Source: Thioglobus_C sp964448305 (GTDB taxonomy: Bacteria > Pseudomonadota > Gammaproteobacteria > PS1 > Pseudothioglobaceae). Taken from it: a stretch of DNA of 27,717 nucleotides. The translations under genes were made by a program, and so were the position numbers. Location: assembly GCA_964448305.1 (NCBI GenBank), contig CAYUWB010000015.1, positions 1-27,717 of the forward strand, given 5' to 3'. The notes beneath the pieces were generated by a model. The model made no database searches and was not told where the DNA came from. It was given only the letters and a program-made list of their open reading frames with translations. Positions 1 to 7,188 of the stretch are shown here, piece after piece. Each line of letters opens with the position of its first letter. Positions within the stretch are counted from its first letter, which is position 1.

Positions 1-666
1 TCACACGCACATCTAGATTTTGACGACATGAATGCAATTGCCGAAAATGCAGTGGCAATTGTGCCAAGTATTGGCAAGCAAAACTGGATTGATGTGCAAA
101 TGTACCCGTACTTCTCACTAGGCATTCACCCGTGGCTAGTAGAGGCACATACACAAAATGACTTAGACCATTTGGAATATCTAATTAAATGCAATAATCC
201 CGTTGCTGTTGGTGAATGCGGGCTAGATTATATTAAAGAAATTGATAAAAAAACGCAATTACACTTTTTTACATCTCAACTATCAATAGCGCAAAAGTAT
301 GATTTACCCGTGATAATTCATGCAGTCAAATCCACTGAAGATGTTATTTTTCTTTTGAAAAAATATCCTAAAGTCAAAGGCGAGATTCATGGATTTTCTG
401 GCAGCGAAGTCCAAGCTCAATTACTAACAAGAATGGGGTTTTATTTAGGATTTGGCATGCAAATTACCAATCAACAATCAACAAGACTTCGACAAATTGT
501 CAAGAATTGTCCATTAGAATTTATTCTCATTGAAACTGATGACCACGCCAACCCGAATGATTTGACCTTAGTCGCACAAGAGATTGCCAACCTTAAACAA
601 ATATCCGTAGAAGAAGTAGTACAACAATGTGATAATAACGCAGTCAATCTATTTAATTTAAAATAG
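1..666 (+). CDS. TatD-family metal-dependent hydrolase, YjjV-like (5' truncated)
   Basis: The reading frame is open from the first base of the window. The visible peptide begins with the SHAHLDFD stretch that normally follows the initiator by a few residues, so the true start lies just upstream and the in-frame ATG at 28 is internal. Metal-site motifs are in TatD order: HxH at visible residues 2 and 4, GECGLDY with Glu72, PVIIHA with His107, GEIHGFSGS with His130, and ETDD with Asp180. Spacing and GIHPW plus GFSGS wording resemble E. coli YjjV more than TatD itself. The family are TIM-barrel amidohydrolase-like enzymes linked to 3'-5' DNase or D-aminoacyl-tRNA-type hydrolysis; the physiological substrate cannot be read from sequence. 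It ends 19 bases before tcdA, so co-transcription is likely. Confidence 0.88.
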   Translation, partial: SHAHLDFDDMNAIAENAVAIVPSIGKQNWIDVQMYPYFSLGIHPWLVEAHTQNDLDHLEYLIKCNNPVAVGECGLDYIKEIDKKTQLHFFTSQLSIAQKYDLPVIIHAVKSTEDVIFLLKKYPKVKGEIHGFSGSEVQAQLLTRMGFYLGFGMQITNQQSTRLRQIVKNCPLEFILIETDDHANPNDLTLVAQEIANLKQISVEEVVQQCDNNAVNLFNLK

Positions 667-685
667 CAAAAAAAACGAGAGGAAA

Positions 686-1423
686 ATGGCTGGAAGTTGC
701 GCACGCACTGAAATACTATTAGGTCAACAAGGTTTAGCCAGATTGGCTGAATCACATGTACTTATCGCTGGTCTAGGTGGTGTGGGTGGCGCTTGTGCAG
801 AGGCATTGTGTCGTGCAGGCATAGGCACGCTCACTTTGGTTGATTTTGACAAAGTAGAAAAGACCGATCTGAATCGCCAAATTATTGCACTTAACTCAAC
901 CATGGGAATGCAAAAAGTAGATGTTCTTGCCGATAGACTAAATGATATAAACCCCGATACGGTCATTATTAAACGCAATGAGTTTATTGATCGAGACAAG
1001 GCCGAGGCCATCGCCACTGAAGAAGCGCTTGATTTTGTGGCCGATTGTATTGATGCCATCGCCTATAAAACGGTGCTGATTGACAGTTGTAATCAATCTG
1101 GAAAACCAATTATTTCTAGTATGGGTGCTGGTGGCAGATTAGACCCAACACAAGTGAAAATATCACGCATGGATAAAACACAAAATTGTGCTTTAGCACG
1201 TGAAATGCGTAAACAACTTAGAAACATCCGTGCTTCCATGAAATTTCCTGTGGTGCACTCTACTGAATTACCCATTAAAGCGTTGCCCCATAAAGCGGTT
1301 ACTGAGACAGACACCGCACCAGCTGGTAGACCCAGAGCTGTGAATGGTGCAATATCTTATATGCCTAATATCTTTGGGATGATGATGGCCGGACACATTA
1401 TTCAAACATTACTCAAATCTTAA
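686..1423 (+). CDS. tcdA: tRNA threonylcarbamoyladenosine dehydratase TcdA (CsdL/YgdL)
   Basis: This is an E1-like ATP-dependent enzyme of the ThiF/MoeB/HesA superfamily. TcdA cyclises t6A37 to ct6A on ANN-decoding tRNAs in the cytoplasm. The 245-residue protein has the Rossmann nucleotide motif GLGGVGG near residues 30-36, LVDFD at about 50-54 and the DLNRQ signature at about 60-64 that carries the ATP-contacting Arg. The central DCIDAI and C-terminal GRPRAVNGAISYMPNIFGMMMAG blocks are typical of TcdA. Length is slightly below the E. coli protein (about 268). The start is supported by GAGAGG at 677-682. The stop is followed after one base by a perfect hairpin (1425-1447). MoeB or ThiF are less likely because the zinc CxxC pairs are absent. 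Confidence 0.93.
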   Translation: MAGSCARTEILLGQQGLARLAESHVLIAGLGGVGGACAEALCRAGIGTLTLVDFDKVEKTDLNRQIIALNSTMGMQKVDVLADRLNDINPDTVIIKRNEFIDRDKAEAIATEEALDFVADCIDAIAYKTVLIDSCNQSGKPIISSMGAGGRLDPTQVKISRMDKTQNCALAREMRKQLRNIRASMKFPVVHSTELPIKALPHKAVTETDTAPAGRPRAVNGAISYMPNIFGMMMAGHIIQTLLKS

Positions 1424-1424
1424 C

Positions 1425-1447
1425 GGAGGAAGGCAAGGCCTTCCTCC
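1425..1447 (+). other. Perfect 10-bp GC-rich hairpin between tcdA and the redoxin gene
   Basis: GGAGGAAGGC (1425-1434), a three-base AAG loop, then the exact complement GCCTTCCTCC (1438-1447). It begins one base after the tcdA stop. No T-run follows, so it is not a classical intrinsic terminator; it could be a processing or stabilising stem, or an attenuator. The right arm contains CTCCT (1444-1448), which could alternatively pair with AGGAG (1457-1461) of the next gene's ribosome binding site. Confidence 0.7.
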
Positions 1448-1466
1448 TAAATATAAAGGAGAAAAA

Positions 1467-2018
1467 ATGGTTAGTACCGAGACCCCAATTTGTGACTTTA
1501 ACACGCCAGCAATTAACTTTAATCTAAAAGGTGTTGATGGACAAATGCATACTTTAAATAGTTGCAAAGGTGAAAACGGCCTACTGGTGATGTTTATTTG
1601 CAATCATTGCCCATATGTTAAGGCTATTATTGATCGTATTATTCGTGACACTAAACAGCTTAAAGAATTAGGCCTTAATGCAGTTGCCATCATGTCTAAC
1701 AACCCTGATGAATACGAAGCAGACTCTTTTGAGAATATGCAAAAAATCGCCAAAGAAATGGGTTTTCCATTTCCTTATTTAATCGACGAAACACAAGAAG
1801 TGGCAAAAGCCTATGGGGCTGTTTGTACGCCAGATTTCTTTGGTTATAATGCCAATTTAGAATTGCAATATCGCGGTCGACTCGATGCTTCACGCAAAGA
1901 ATCTGCCGCAACTGATGTAGCGCGTGATTTGTTTGATGCCATGAGCCAAGTGGCTACGACTGGCCAAGGCCCAACAGATCAAATCCCATCAATGGGTTGC
2001 TCAATCAAGTGGTACTAG
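1467..2018 (+). CDS. Thioredoxin-fold redoxin (AhpC/TSA-like) protein
   Basis: A 183-residue cytoplasmic protein (no signal peptide) of the thioredoxin-like peroxiredoxin/redoxin type. The active-site stretch is MFICNHCPYVKA with Cys45 and Cys48 (CNHC), placed after the first beta strand as in thioredoxin-fold proteins. An AVCTPDFFGYN segment around residue 117 supplies the cis-Pro region, and RGRLDASRK is a typical C-terminal block of this subgroup. The role is probably thiol-disulfide exchange or peroxide reduction; partner and substrate are unknown. The start is well supported by AAGGAG at 1456-1461, five bases before ATG. It lies 43 bases after tcdA, separated by the hairpin. This is the conserved 'thioredoxin family protein' seen in many marine bacteria and has no accepted gene name. 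Confidence 0.85.
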   Translation: MVSTETPICDFNTPAINFNLKGVDGQMHTLNSCKGENGLLVMFICNHCPYVKAIIDRIIRDTKQLKELGLNAVAIMSNNPDEYEADSFENMQKIAKEMGFPFPYLIDETQEVAKAYGAVCTPDFFGYNANLELQYRGRLDASRKESAATDVARDLFDAMSQVATTGQGPTDQIPSMGCSIKWY

Positions 2019-2064
2019 CCTTAGCTGATTAATATAATAAAAAACTAATATAACCCAGTTAGCG

Positions 2065-2070
2065 TATAAT
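2065..2070 (+). promoter_or_regulatory. Candidate -10 element upstream of deaD
   Basis: A perfect TATAAT lies 28 bases before the deaD ATG, in an 80-bp intergenic gap. No good -35 is visible 16-18 bp upstream (AAACTA at 17 bp), and no TGn extension is present, so the call rests on the -10 and its position alone. The predicted leader would be about 20 nt. Confidence 0.45.
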
Positions 2071-2098
2071 TGCGGTCTTTGTCTGCAACCAAAGCCTC

Positions 2099-3940
2099 AT
2101 GTCTGAAAACAAATCCAACGATAATTCTCAAGCTAAATTTAGCGACTTGGGGCTGTCAAAATCCATCTTAAATGTGTTGGATTCCATTGGTTACGAAACA
2201 CCATCTCCTATTCAACAACAATGTATCGCTCACCTTTTAAATGGCGAAGATATCATTGGCCAAGCACAAACAGGTACGGGAAAGACAGCGGCATTCGCCC
2301 TGCCATTATTAGACAATATTGATCTTAGCTTAAATGCGCCTCAACTTCTAATTCTAGCGCCAACACGTGAGCTGGCTATCCAAGTATCCGAAGCAGTACA
2401 AACTTATGCTAGAGGCATGAAAGGCTTTCATGTGTTGCCAATTTATGGCGGACAATCATACGACATTCAACTACGCCCATTAAAGCGTGGCGTACACTGT
2501 GTTGTTGGCACCCCAGGTCGAGTAATGGATCATATTAAAAAAGGCACACTAAAACTCGATAATCTTAAATCGTTTGTTTTAGATGAGGCCGATGAAATGT
2601 TAAAGATGGGCTTTATTGATGATATTAAATGGGTAATGGAGCGCATTCCTGAGCAACGTCAAATCGCACTCTTTTCAGCCACTATGCCAAATGTCATTAA
2701 AAAGGTTGCTGAGAAATTTTTAAACCAGCCAAAAATTGTCAAAATCAAGGCAAAAACAGAAACAGCAACCACCATCACCCAAAAATACATGTTGATTGAT
2801 GGCAGGCAAAAACTCGACGCATTAACGCGCATTTTAGAAGTGACTGAGTTTGATGCAATGATTGTCTTTGTTCGAACCAAAACACTCACCGTTGAATTGG
2901 CAGAAAAACTTTCTGCTCGTGGTTTTTCAGCAGATGCTATTAATGGCGATATCCAGCAAAATCAACGTGAACGCATTATTAATAATTTTAAAAAATCTAA
3001 GATTGATATTTTAATTGCAACCGATGTTGCTGCTCGTGGCTTAGATGTAGAACGCATCTCTCATGTAATGAACTACGATATCCCTCAAGATGCTGAATCT
3101 TATGTGCATCGTATTGGTCGTACTGGCCGTGCAGGAAGGTCAGGTGAGGCTATTTTATTTGTCTCTCATCGTGAGCGTCGCATGCTTAAAACCATTGAGC
3201 GTGTTACTCGTCAAACGATTGAGCCTATCGAATTACCAAGCGCTAAGATTATCAATGAAAAGCGTATTGAAACGTTTAAGCGAAGAATTACTGAAACACT
3301 CAATAATCAAGATTTAACTATTTTTGAAAAACTCATTAACGAGTATCAAGATAGCAACGAAGAAATTAGCTATCTAAAAATCTCTGCAGCATTAGCGCAT
3401 ATTGCTCAAGGTAATGAGCCGTTATTATTATCAGAAAAAGAACCTAGTTTTGGTAGAGACCAAAAATCAGGTGAAGAAAAAGTTGTACCAGTAGAGGCGA
3501 GCCCTCTTAAAGATCATCCGCAAATACCGATGCGTCGTTACAAGCTTGAAGTGGGTAATAATAACAATATCAAACCTGGAAACATCCTTGGTGCTATCGC
3601 CAACGAAGCAGATATGGATAGCGAATATATTGGCTCTATTCAGATTTTTGATAATTTTTCAACGGTAGATTTACCAGATGAAATGCCGGATGAAGTTCTT
3701 AAGGTGTTGCAAAAGACAGTGGTTAATGGCAAACGCTTAAACACCGTCGAACTTACTGAGAAAAATAACAAAGCAACTGTTGGCGGTAGCAAGCCAGGAA
3801 AACGTAATTTTGGTCGTGGTAAATTCTCTAAAGGTGGCAGAAATAATAGGCGCGGCGGTAGAGACTCTCGTGGTGGAGACAGAAGAGGTGGTGATCGCAA
3901 TAGAAAGCCAAAATTCTCACGCTCTAAACCTAAAAAATAA
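2099..3940 (+). CDS. deaD: DEAD-box ATP-dependent RNA helicase DeaD (CsdA type)
   Basis: An RNA helicase for ribosome assembly and cold-shock mRNA unwinding. Motifs in order: Q-motif with FSDLGLS and PIQQQ (14-41), Walker A AQTGTGKT (56-63), PTRELA (88-93), TPGR (138-141), DEAD (162-165), SAT (193-195), ATDVAARGLD (308-317) and HRIGRTGR (337-344). A DbpA/CsdA-type RNA-binding domain spans about 479-552, starting at RYKLEVG. Residues 565-613 form a basic Gly/Arg tail rich in RGG and RRGG repeats. At 613 aa it matches CsdA-class length (E. coli 629) and is longer than RhlB, RhlE or SrmB. The ATG has a poor Shine-Dalgarno (CAAAGCC). cspA, another cold-shock gene, follows. The multi-domain architecture makes DeaD the best assignment. 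Confidence 0.94.
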   Translation: MSENKSNDNSQAKFSDLGLSKSILNVLDSIGYETPSPIQQQCIAHLLNGEDIIGQAQTGTGKTAAFALPLLDNIDLSLNAPQLLILAPTRELAIQVSEAVQTYARGMKGFHVLPIYGGQSYDIQLRPLKRGVHCVVGTPGRVMDHIKKGTLKLDNLKSFVLDEADEMLKMGFIDDIKWVMERIPEQRQIALFSATMPNVIKKVAEKFLNQPKIVKIKAKTETATTITQKYMLIDGRQKLDALTRILEVTEFDAMIVFVRTKTLTVELAEKLSARGFSADAINGDIQQNQRERIINNFKKSKIDILIATDVAARGLDVERISHVMNYDIPQDAESYVHRIGRTGRAGRSGEAILFVSHRERRMLKTIERVTRQTIEPIELPSAKIINEKRIETFKRRITETLNNQDLTIFEKLINEYQDSNEEISYLKISAALAHIAQGNEPLLLSEKEPSFGRDQKSGEEKVVPVEASPLKDHPQIPMRRYKLEVGNNNNIKPGNILGAIANEADMDSEYIGSIQIFDNFSTVDLPDEMPDEVLKVLQKTVVNGKRLNTVELTEKNNKATVGGSKPGKRNFGRGKFSKGGRNNRRGGRDSRGGDRRGGDRNRKPKFSRSKPKK

Positions 3941-3947
3941 ATAGTCG

Positions 3948-3989
3948 GCCATTTAACACTTTAATTCATTTAAAGTGGGTTAAAATGGC
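3948..3989 (+). repeat. Imperfect inverted repeat after deaD
   Basis: GCCATTTAACACTTTAA (3948-3964) pairs imperfectly, with small bulges, with TTAAAGTGGGTTAAAATGGC (3970-3989). It begins seven bases after the deaD stop and has no trailing T-run. It may stabilise the deaD 3' end or act as a weak or factor-dependent end signal in the 168-bp gap before cspA. Confidence 0.5.
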
Positions 3990-4098
3990 AGTCGCTGGTA
4001 AAGAATACAGCTACTATTTATATTAATGTTGAGCGATATTTTCACTCTTCTCTAGGTTATAAAAGTGGTTAGATTTAGCGGTAATTTTTTAAACTTAC

Positions 4099-4104
4099 AG
4101 GAGA
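4099..4104 (+). promoter_or_regulatory. Ribosome binding site of cspA
   Basis: AGGAGA sits four bases before the cspA ATG and is one of the strongest Shine-Dalgarno sequences in the window. The gap from deaD to here (3941-4098) has no ORF. It would allow a long 5' leader of the kind typical for cspA-family mRNAs, but I could not fix a promoter: TATAAA at 4058-4063 and TATATT-like stretches near 4016-4025 are both weak candidates. Confidence 0.6.
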
Positions 4105-4108
4105 CACA

Positions 4109-4312
4109 ATGTCTACAACAGGAAAAGTCAAATGGTTTGACGCAAAGAAAGGTTTTGGTTTTATTGAGCAAGAAAGTGGTGACGATGTATTCGTTCACTT
4201 CCGCGCTATTCAAGGTGACGGTTACAAATCACTAGAAGAAGGTCAAGAAGTAGAATTCGATCTAGAAGATGGTGCTAAAGGTCCTCAAGCGGCTAATGTG
4301 CATCCACAGTAA
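4109..4312 (+). CDS. cspA: Cold-shock domain protein (CspA family)
   Basis: A single cold-shock domain of 67 aa, the usual length, acting as a single-strand RNA/DNA-binding RNA chaperone. RNP1 is KGFGFI (14-19) and RNP2 is VFVHF (27-31). GKVKWFDAKKGFGFI at the start and the EGQEVEFDLEDG block are diagnostic. It is transcribed alone: an upstream gap of 168 bp and a strong intrinsic terminator at 4333-4360. Whether it is cold-induced or constitutive (CspC/E-like) cannot be told from the protein; 'cspA' is used in the family sense. Adjacency to deaD suggests a small cold/RNA-structure module. Confidence 0.95.
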   Translation: MSTTGKVKWFDAKKGFGFIEQESGDDVFVHFRAIQGDGYKSLEEGQEVEFDLEDGAKGPQAANVHPQ

Positions 4313-4332
4313 TTTTTAATTAAATTATTGAT

Positions 4333-4360
4333 AAAAACCCAGCTAAATGCTGGGTTTTTT
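4333..4360 (+). terminator. Intrinsic terminator of cspA
   Basis: An 11-bp perfect stem AAAAACCCAGC / GCTGGGTTTTT around a TAAAT loop, with the stem running into a T6 tract. It lies 20 bases after the cspA stop. This is the clearest Rho-independent terminator in the window; because of the A-run on the left it could work in both orientations. Confidence 0.92.
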
Positions 4361-4522
4361 ATTGCTTAAAATTTAGGAAATTACTGAAATGGATCCAAAA
4401 TTTTATTCAAATAGGTCATTTTTGACCTTAAAATGGCGTTTTATTAAGTAAAAACAGGGAAATATTGCTGAATTTTTAAAAATTTCAGAAATAATGAAAA
4501 TCACAGATAAAATGGCCTAATT
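4361..4522. other. Intergenic gap before sbcB with a small palindrome
   Basis: About 160 very AT-rich bases after the cspA terminator hold no ORF. The one clear structure is AGGTCA-TTTT-TGACCT at 4413-4428, a possible operator or short hairpin. The 9-mer TAAAATGGC occurs at 4429-4437, right after that palindrome, and again at 4508-4516, just before the sbcB start; a third copy is at 3981-3989. The sbcB promoter must lie here but I see no convincing -10/-35 pair. Confidence 0.5.
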
Positions 4523-5938
4523 ATGAAAACATTTTATTGGTACGACTTTGAAACCTTTGGCATTAGTCCAAAGACTGATCGAATCTCACAATTTGCTGGC
4601 ATCCGTACAGATGAAAACCTTAATATACTAGATGAACAGATGTTTTTCTGCAAGCCAACGCATGACTGTTTACCATCGCCTGAGGCTTGTGCTGTTACCG
4701 GTATTAGTCCGCAAGATTGTGAAAGTAAAGGCATGATCGAGCATGAATTTATTCAAAAAATAAACACTGAATTTTCCACACCAAATACTTGTATTGTTGG
4801 TTACAACTCAATTCGGTTTGATGATGAATTTACCAGGTACACCTTATATAGAAACTTTTTAGACCCCTATGCTTGGCATTGGAAAAATGGTAATACGCGT
4901 TGGGATATTTTGGATGTGGTGCGTCTGTGTTATGCACTTAAAAAAGATGCAAGCCTAAAATGGGTACATAACGAAGAAGGTAAGCCTGTTTTTAAGCTTG
5001 ACCAGCTTTCATTGGCTAACGGCATTGAGCATGCTAATGCACACGATGCACTGGCCGATGTGCGAGCCACTATTGCAATAGCCAAAATCATTAAAGACAC
5101 ACAACCACAATTATTTGATTATGCGTTTAGTTTGCGCGAAAAGAAAACTGTTGAAAGTAAGATCCAACTGTTTGAGCCGATGTTGCACACCTCTGGCATG
5201 TACCCTGCTACGTTATCTTGCACACGATTAGCGGTTGCACTGGCTTATCACCCAGAATACAACGACCGTGCGATTGTGTTTAATCTAGACCAAGACCCAT
5301 CCATACTTTTAGAAATGGATATTGAAGAATTGAAAACTTTGATGTTTACTAAGCAGTCTGAACTACCAGAAGGGGTTAAGCGTTTGGAGATTAAAGATTT
5401 AATCTTTAACAAAAGCCCAATGTTTGTGCCTAATGTTTATAAGCTTGATCCTAAGGTTGTATCACAACTGCAAATTGACATGGATACTTGCTTCAAACAT
5501 CTGTCTTTTATTAAGGACAATCAAGCCAAGATTAGTAAAATTGTACAAGATTTATACAAAAATGATCAGGACTACACTGAAACTAAAGATGTCGATCAAT
5601 CTTTATATGGTGGATTTATGGACAATGCCGACAAACGACTTGGCGATCAACTGCAAACACTAAGTACGGATGAATTAAAAGATTTTCATCCTAAGTTTAA
5701 AGATCAAAAACTCAGCACTTTATTGATGCATTTTAAAGCCAGAAATTATCCGGAAACACTCAGTGAAGATGAAGCTGAAGATTGGTTTGAAACCGTACAA
5801 GGTAGAGTGCAAGCTGGTGAAAATGGTTATTTAAATATTGATGAGTACTTTGAGCGTATTAACACCATGCGTGGGCAGCATCCTGACAAGGAAAAACTCT
5901 GGAAACAGCTTGAAACTTACGGAGAATCTTTCTTCTAA
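4523..5938 (+). CDS. sbcB: Exodeoxyribonuclease I (SbcB)
   Basis: A processive 3'-5' exonuclease on single-stranded DNA, used in mismatch repair and recombination clean-up. The DEDDh catalytic set is present at positions parallel to E. coli ExoI: Asp8 and Glu10 in YDFET, Asp101 in NSIRFDDEF, and His174 and Asp179 in HDALADV. Downstream are the SH3-like and C-terminal helical regions specific to ExoI, with PMFVPNVYKLD (about 298-308) and the C-terminal DWFETVQGR block. At 471 aa it is essentially the E. coli length (475). The ATG has no recognisable Shine-Dalgarno. It stands alone between the cspA terminator and the nth promoter. Confidence 0.96.
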   Translation: MKTFYWYDFETFGISPKTDRISQFAGIRTDENLNILDEQMFFCKPTHDCLPSPEACAVTGISPQDCESKGMIEHEFIQKINTEFSTPNTCIVGYNSIRFDDEFTRYTLYRNFLDPYAWHWKNGNTRWDILDVVRLCYALKKDASLKWVHNEEGKPVFKLDQLSLANGIEHANAHDALADVRATIAIAKIIKDTQPQLFDYAFSLREKKTVESKIQLFEPMLHTSGMYPATLSCTRLAVALAYHPEYNDRAIVFNLDQDPSILLEMDIEELKTLMFTKQSELPEGVKRLEIKDLIFNKSPMFVPNVYKLDPKVVSQLQIDMDTCFKHLSFIKDNQAKISKIVQDLYKNDQDYTETKDVDQSLYGGFMDNADKRLGDQLQTLSTDELKDFHPKFKDQKLSTLLMHFKARNYPETLSEDEAEDWFETVQGRVQAGENGYLNIDEYFERINTMRGQHPDKEKLWKQLETYGESFF

Positions 5939-5959
5939 TTATCTTGATCTTAGTTCGTT

Positions 5960-5988
5960 TTGCTATTGATTTGATTATCGGGTATAAT
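5960..5988 (+). promoter_or_regulatory. Candidate sigma-70 promoter of nth
   Basis: TTGCTA (5960-5965), a 17-bp spacer, then a perfect TATAAT (5983-5988), 34 bases before the nth ATG and 22 bases after the sbcB stop. The -10 overlaps the right arm of a dyad, GATTAT (5973-5978) / ATAATC (5984-5989), which could be an operator or chance in AT-rich DNA. Confidence 0.65.
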
Positions 5989-6022
5989 CTTCGCACATTG
6001 AGGAAATCAACAAAAGAGAAGA

Positions 6023-6655
6023 ATGAACGCCGAGACACGTTTTGAAATGTTTGAAAGGTTATTGAAAAAGATACCTAATCCGACCACAGAATTAAACTAT
6101 TCCACCCCGTTTGAACTATTAGTCGCCGTGACTTTATCAGCACAGGCAACCGATAAAAGTGTCAATAAAGTAACGGATAAATTATTTCCAATTGCCAATA
6201 CACCTGAGAGTATTTTTGAGCTTGGTGAAGACACATTGCGCAACACAATCAAGACAATTGGTTTATTCAACTCAAAAGCCAAGCACATTATTCAAGCTTG
6301 TAAAATTCTGATTGAAAAGTACGACTCAAACGTACCAGAAACTCGTAAAGAATTAGAAGCGCTGCCGGGTGTTGGTCGTAAAACGGCTAATGTTGTTCTT
6401 AATACAGCCTTTGGTCACCCAACCATTGCAGTAGATACACACATCTATCGCGTTGCTAACCGTACAGCAATTGCCAGTGGCAAAACGGTACTAGAAGTTG
6501 AAAAGAAATTGGTTAAATTCATCCCTGATGAGTTTAGAGTGCCTGCACACCACTTAATGATTCTTCATGGTCGCTATACGTGTAAAGCGCGCTCACCACT
6601 ATGTACTGATTGCATCTTGTTAGATCTTTGTGAATACGAAGAAAAAAATTTATAA
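6023..6655 (+). CDS. nth: Endonuclease III (Nth), DNA glycosylase/AP lyase
   Basis: A base-excision-repair enzyme that removes oxidised pyrimidines and cleaves at AP sites. The helix-hairpin-helix LPGVGRKTANVVLN contains the catalytic Lys120, and TIAVDTHIYRV holds Asp138. The C-terminal 4Fe-4S loop has Cys187, Cys194, Cys197 and Cys203 in C-x6-C-x2-C-x5-C spacing. Residue numbers coincide with those of E. coli Nth (211 aa; 210 here), so the start is secure. It has its own candidate promoter. DUF1841 follows 24 bases downstream, so read-through transcription is likely. In many gammaproteobacteria nth follows rsxABCDGE, but that cluster is not here. Confidence 0.97.
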   Translation: MNAETRFEMFERLLKKIPNPTTELNYSTPFELLVAVTLSAQATDKSVNKVTDKLFPIANTPESIFELGEDTLRNTIKTIGLFNSKAKHIIQACKILIEKYDSNVPETRKELEALPGVGRKTANVVLNTAFGHPTIAVDTHIYRVANRTAIASGKTVLEVEKKLVKFIPDEFRVPAHHLMILHGRYTCKARSPLCTDCILLDLCEYEEKNL

Positions 6656-6666
6656 CAGCTTAGCTT

Positions 6667-6672
6667 TATAAT
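6667..6672 (+). promoter_or_regulatory. TATAAT seven bases before the DUF1841 start (possible leaderless promoter)
   Basis: A perfect -10 hexamer ends seven bases before the ATG at 6680, so transcription from it would start at or next to the start codon. There is no Shine-Dalgarno in front of that ATG and no good -35. It may be real, or chance in AT-rich DNA with the gene read from the nth promoter. Confidence 0.35.
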
Positions 6673-6679
6673 AGAGCCT

Positions 6680-7099
6680 ATGCTCTACACTCAAGATAGA
6701 ACTCAACAACGACAATTCCTTGCCAATGCTTGGCAAAAATTTCTAGATAAAAAGGCACTCGACCCACTTGAAGATCAGCTCACACAAGTGATTGAGATGC
6801 ATCCAGAATATCACAAGCTCATTAACGATGTAGAAAGTGAATATTTTCCAGAGCAAGGCGAGGTTAACCCTTTTTTACATATTAACTTGCACTTATCCCT
6901 TAGGGAGCAGCTATCAATTAATCAGCCAACTGGTATTAACGAGTATTATCAAAAAATACTAAACAAAGTTCAAGATCCACATGAGGTTGAACATAAAATG
7001 ATGGACTGTATTGCACAGATGATTTTCTCATCACAAAAAAACAATACGCCGATGGATCATCAAGCCTACCTTGAATGTTTAAAATCTTTTTCCAAGTGA
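6680..7099 (+). CDS. DUF1841 family protein
   Basis: A 139-residue soluble protein recognised as DUF1841 by the NPFLHINLHLSLREQ block (about 63-77), the HPEYHKLI segment (41-48), and the C-terminal helix starting HEVEHKMMDCIAQMIF (101-116). Function is unknown in the family; these proteins occur in beta- and gammaproteobacteria, often near nth or other housekeeping genes. Length is normal (about 140). Codons 108-128 and the first part of codon 129 lie in a 66-bp stretch that is repeated exactly 189 bp downstream, after which the two copies have different endings: AYLECLKSFSK here, AYIRCLEKQSRA in the downstream copy. Both endings look like plausible DUF1841 C-termini. The ATG has no ribosome binding site. 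Confidence 0.85.
   Translation: MLYTQDRTQQRQFLANAWQKFLDKKALDPLEDQLTQVIEMHPEYHKLINDVESEYFPEQGEVNPFLHINLHLSLREQLSINQPTGINEYYQKILNKVQDPHEVEHKMMDCIAQMIFSSQKNNTPMDHQAYLECLKSFSK
7000..7065 (+). repeat. 66-bp direct repeat, copy 1 (inside the DUF1841 gene)
   Basis: Identical base for base to 7189-7254. It covers codons for MDCIAQMIFSSQKNNTPMDHQ of the DUF1841 protein. Identity stops sharply on both sides: the upstream flanks are unrelated, and the downstream flanks are only distantly similar. Confidence 0.97.
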
Positions 7100-7185
7100 G
7101 GCAAAACCTCCCGAACCCGATGTATTAATAATGATTATATTTTCTATGTTTGTATTTACTGTTTGCCAACGCGAGGAATTGCCTC
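7098..7185. repeat. Small inverted-repeat-bounded segment between the two 66-bp copies
   Basis: GAGGCAAAACCTC (7098-7110), which includes the last two bases of the DUF1841 stop codon, is an 11/13 inverted match to GAGGAATTGCCTC (7173-7185). Between them lie about 62 AT-rich bases with no ORF. It could fold into a long hairpin or be a remnant of a small non-coding element. No target-site duplication flanks it, apart from the 66-bp repeats, which are too long for one. Confidence 0.45.
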
Positions 7186-7188
7186 TTA

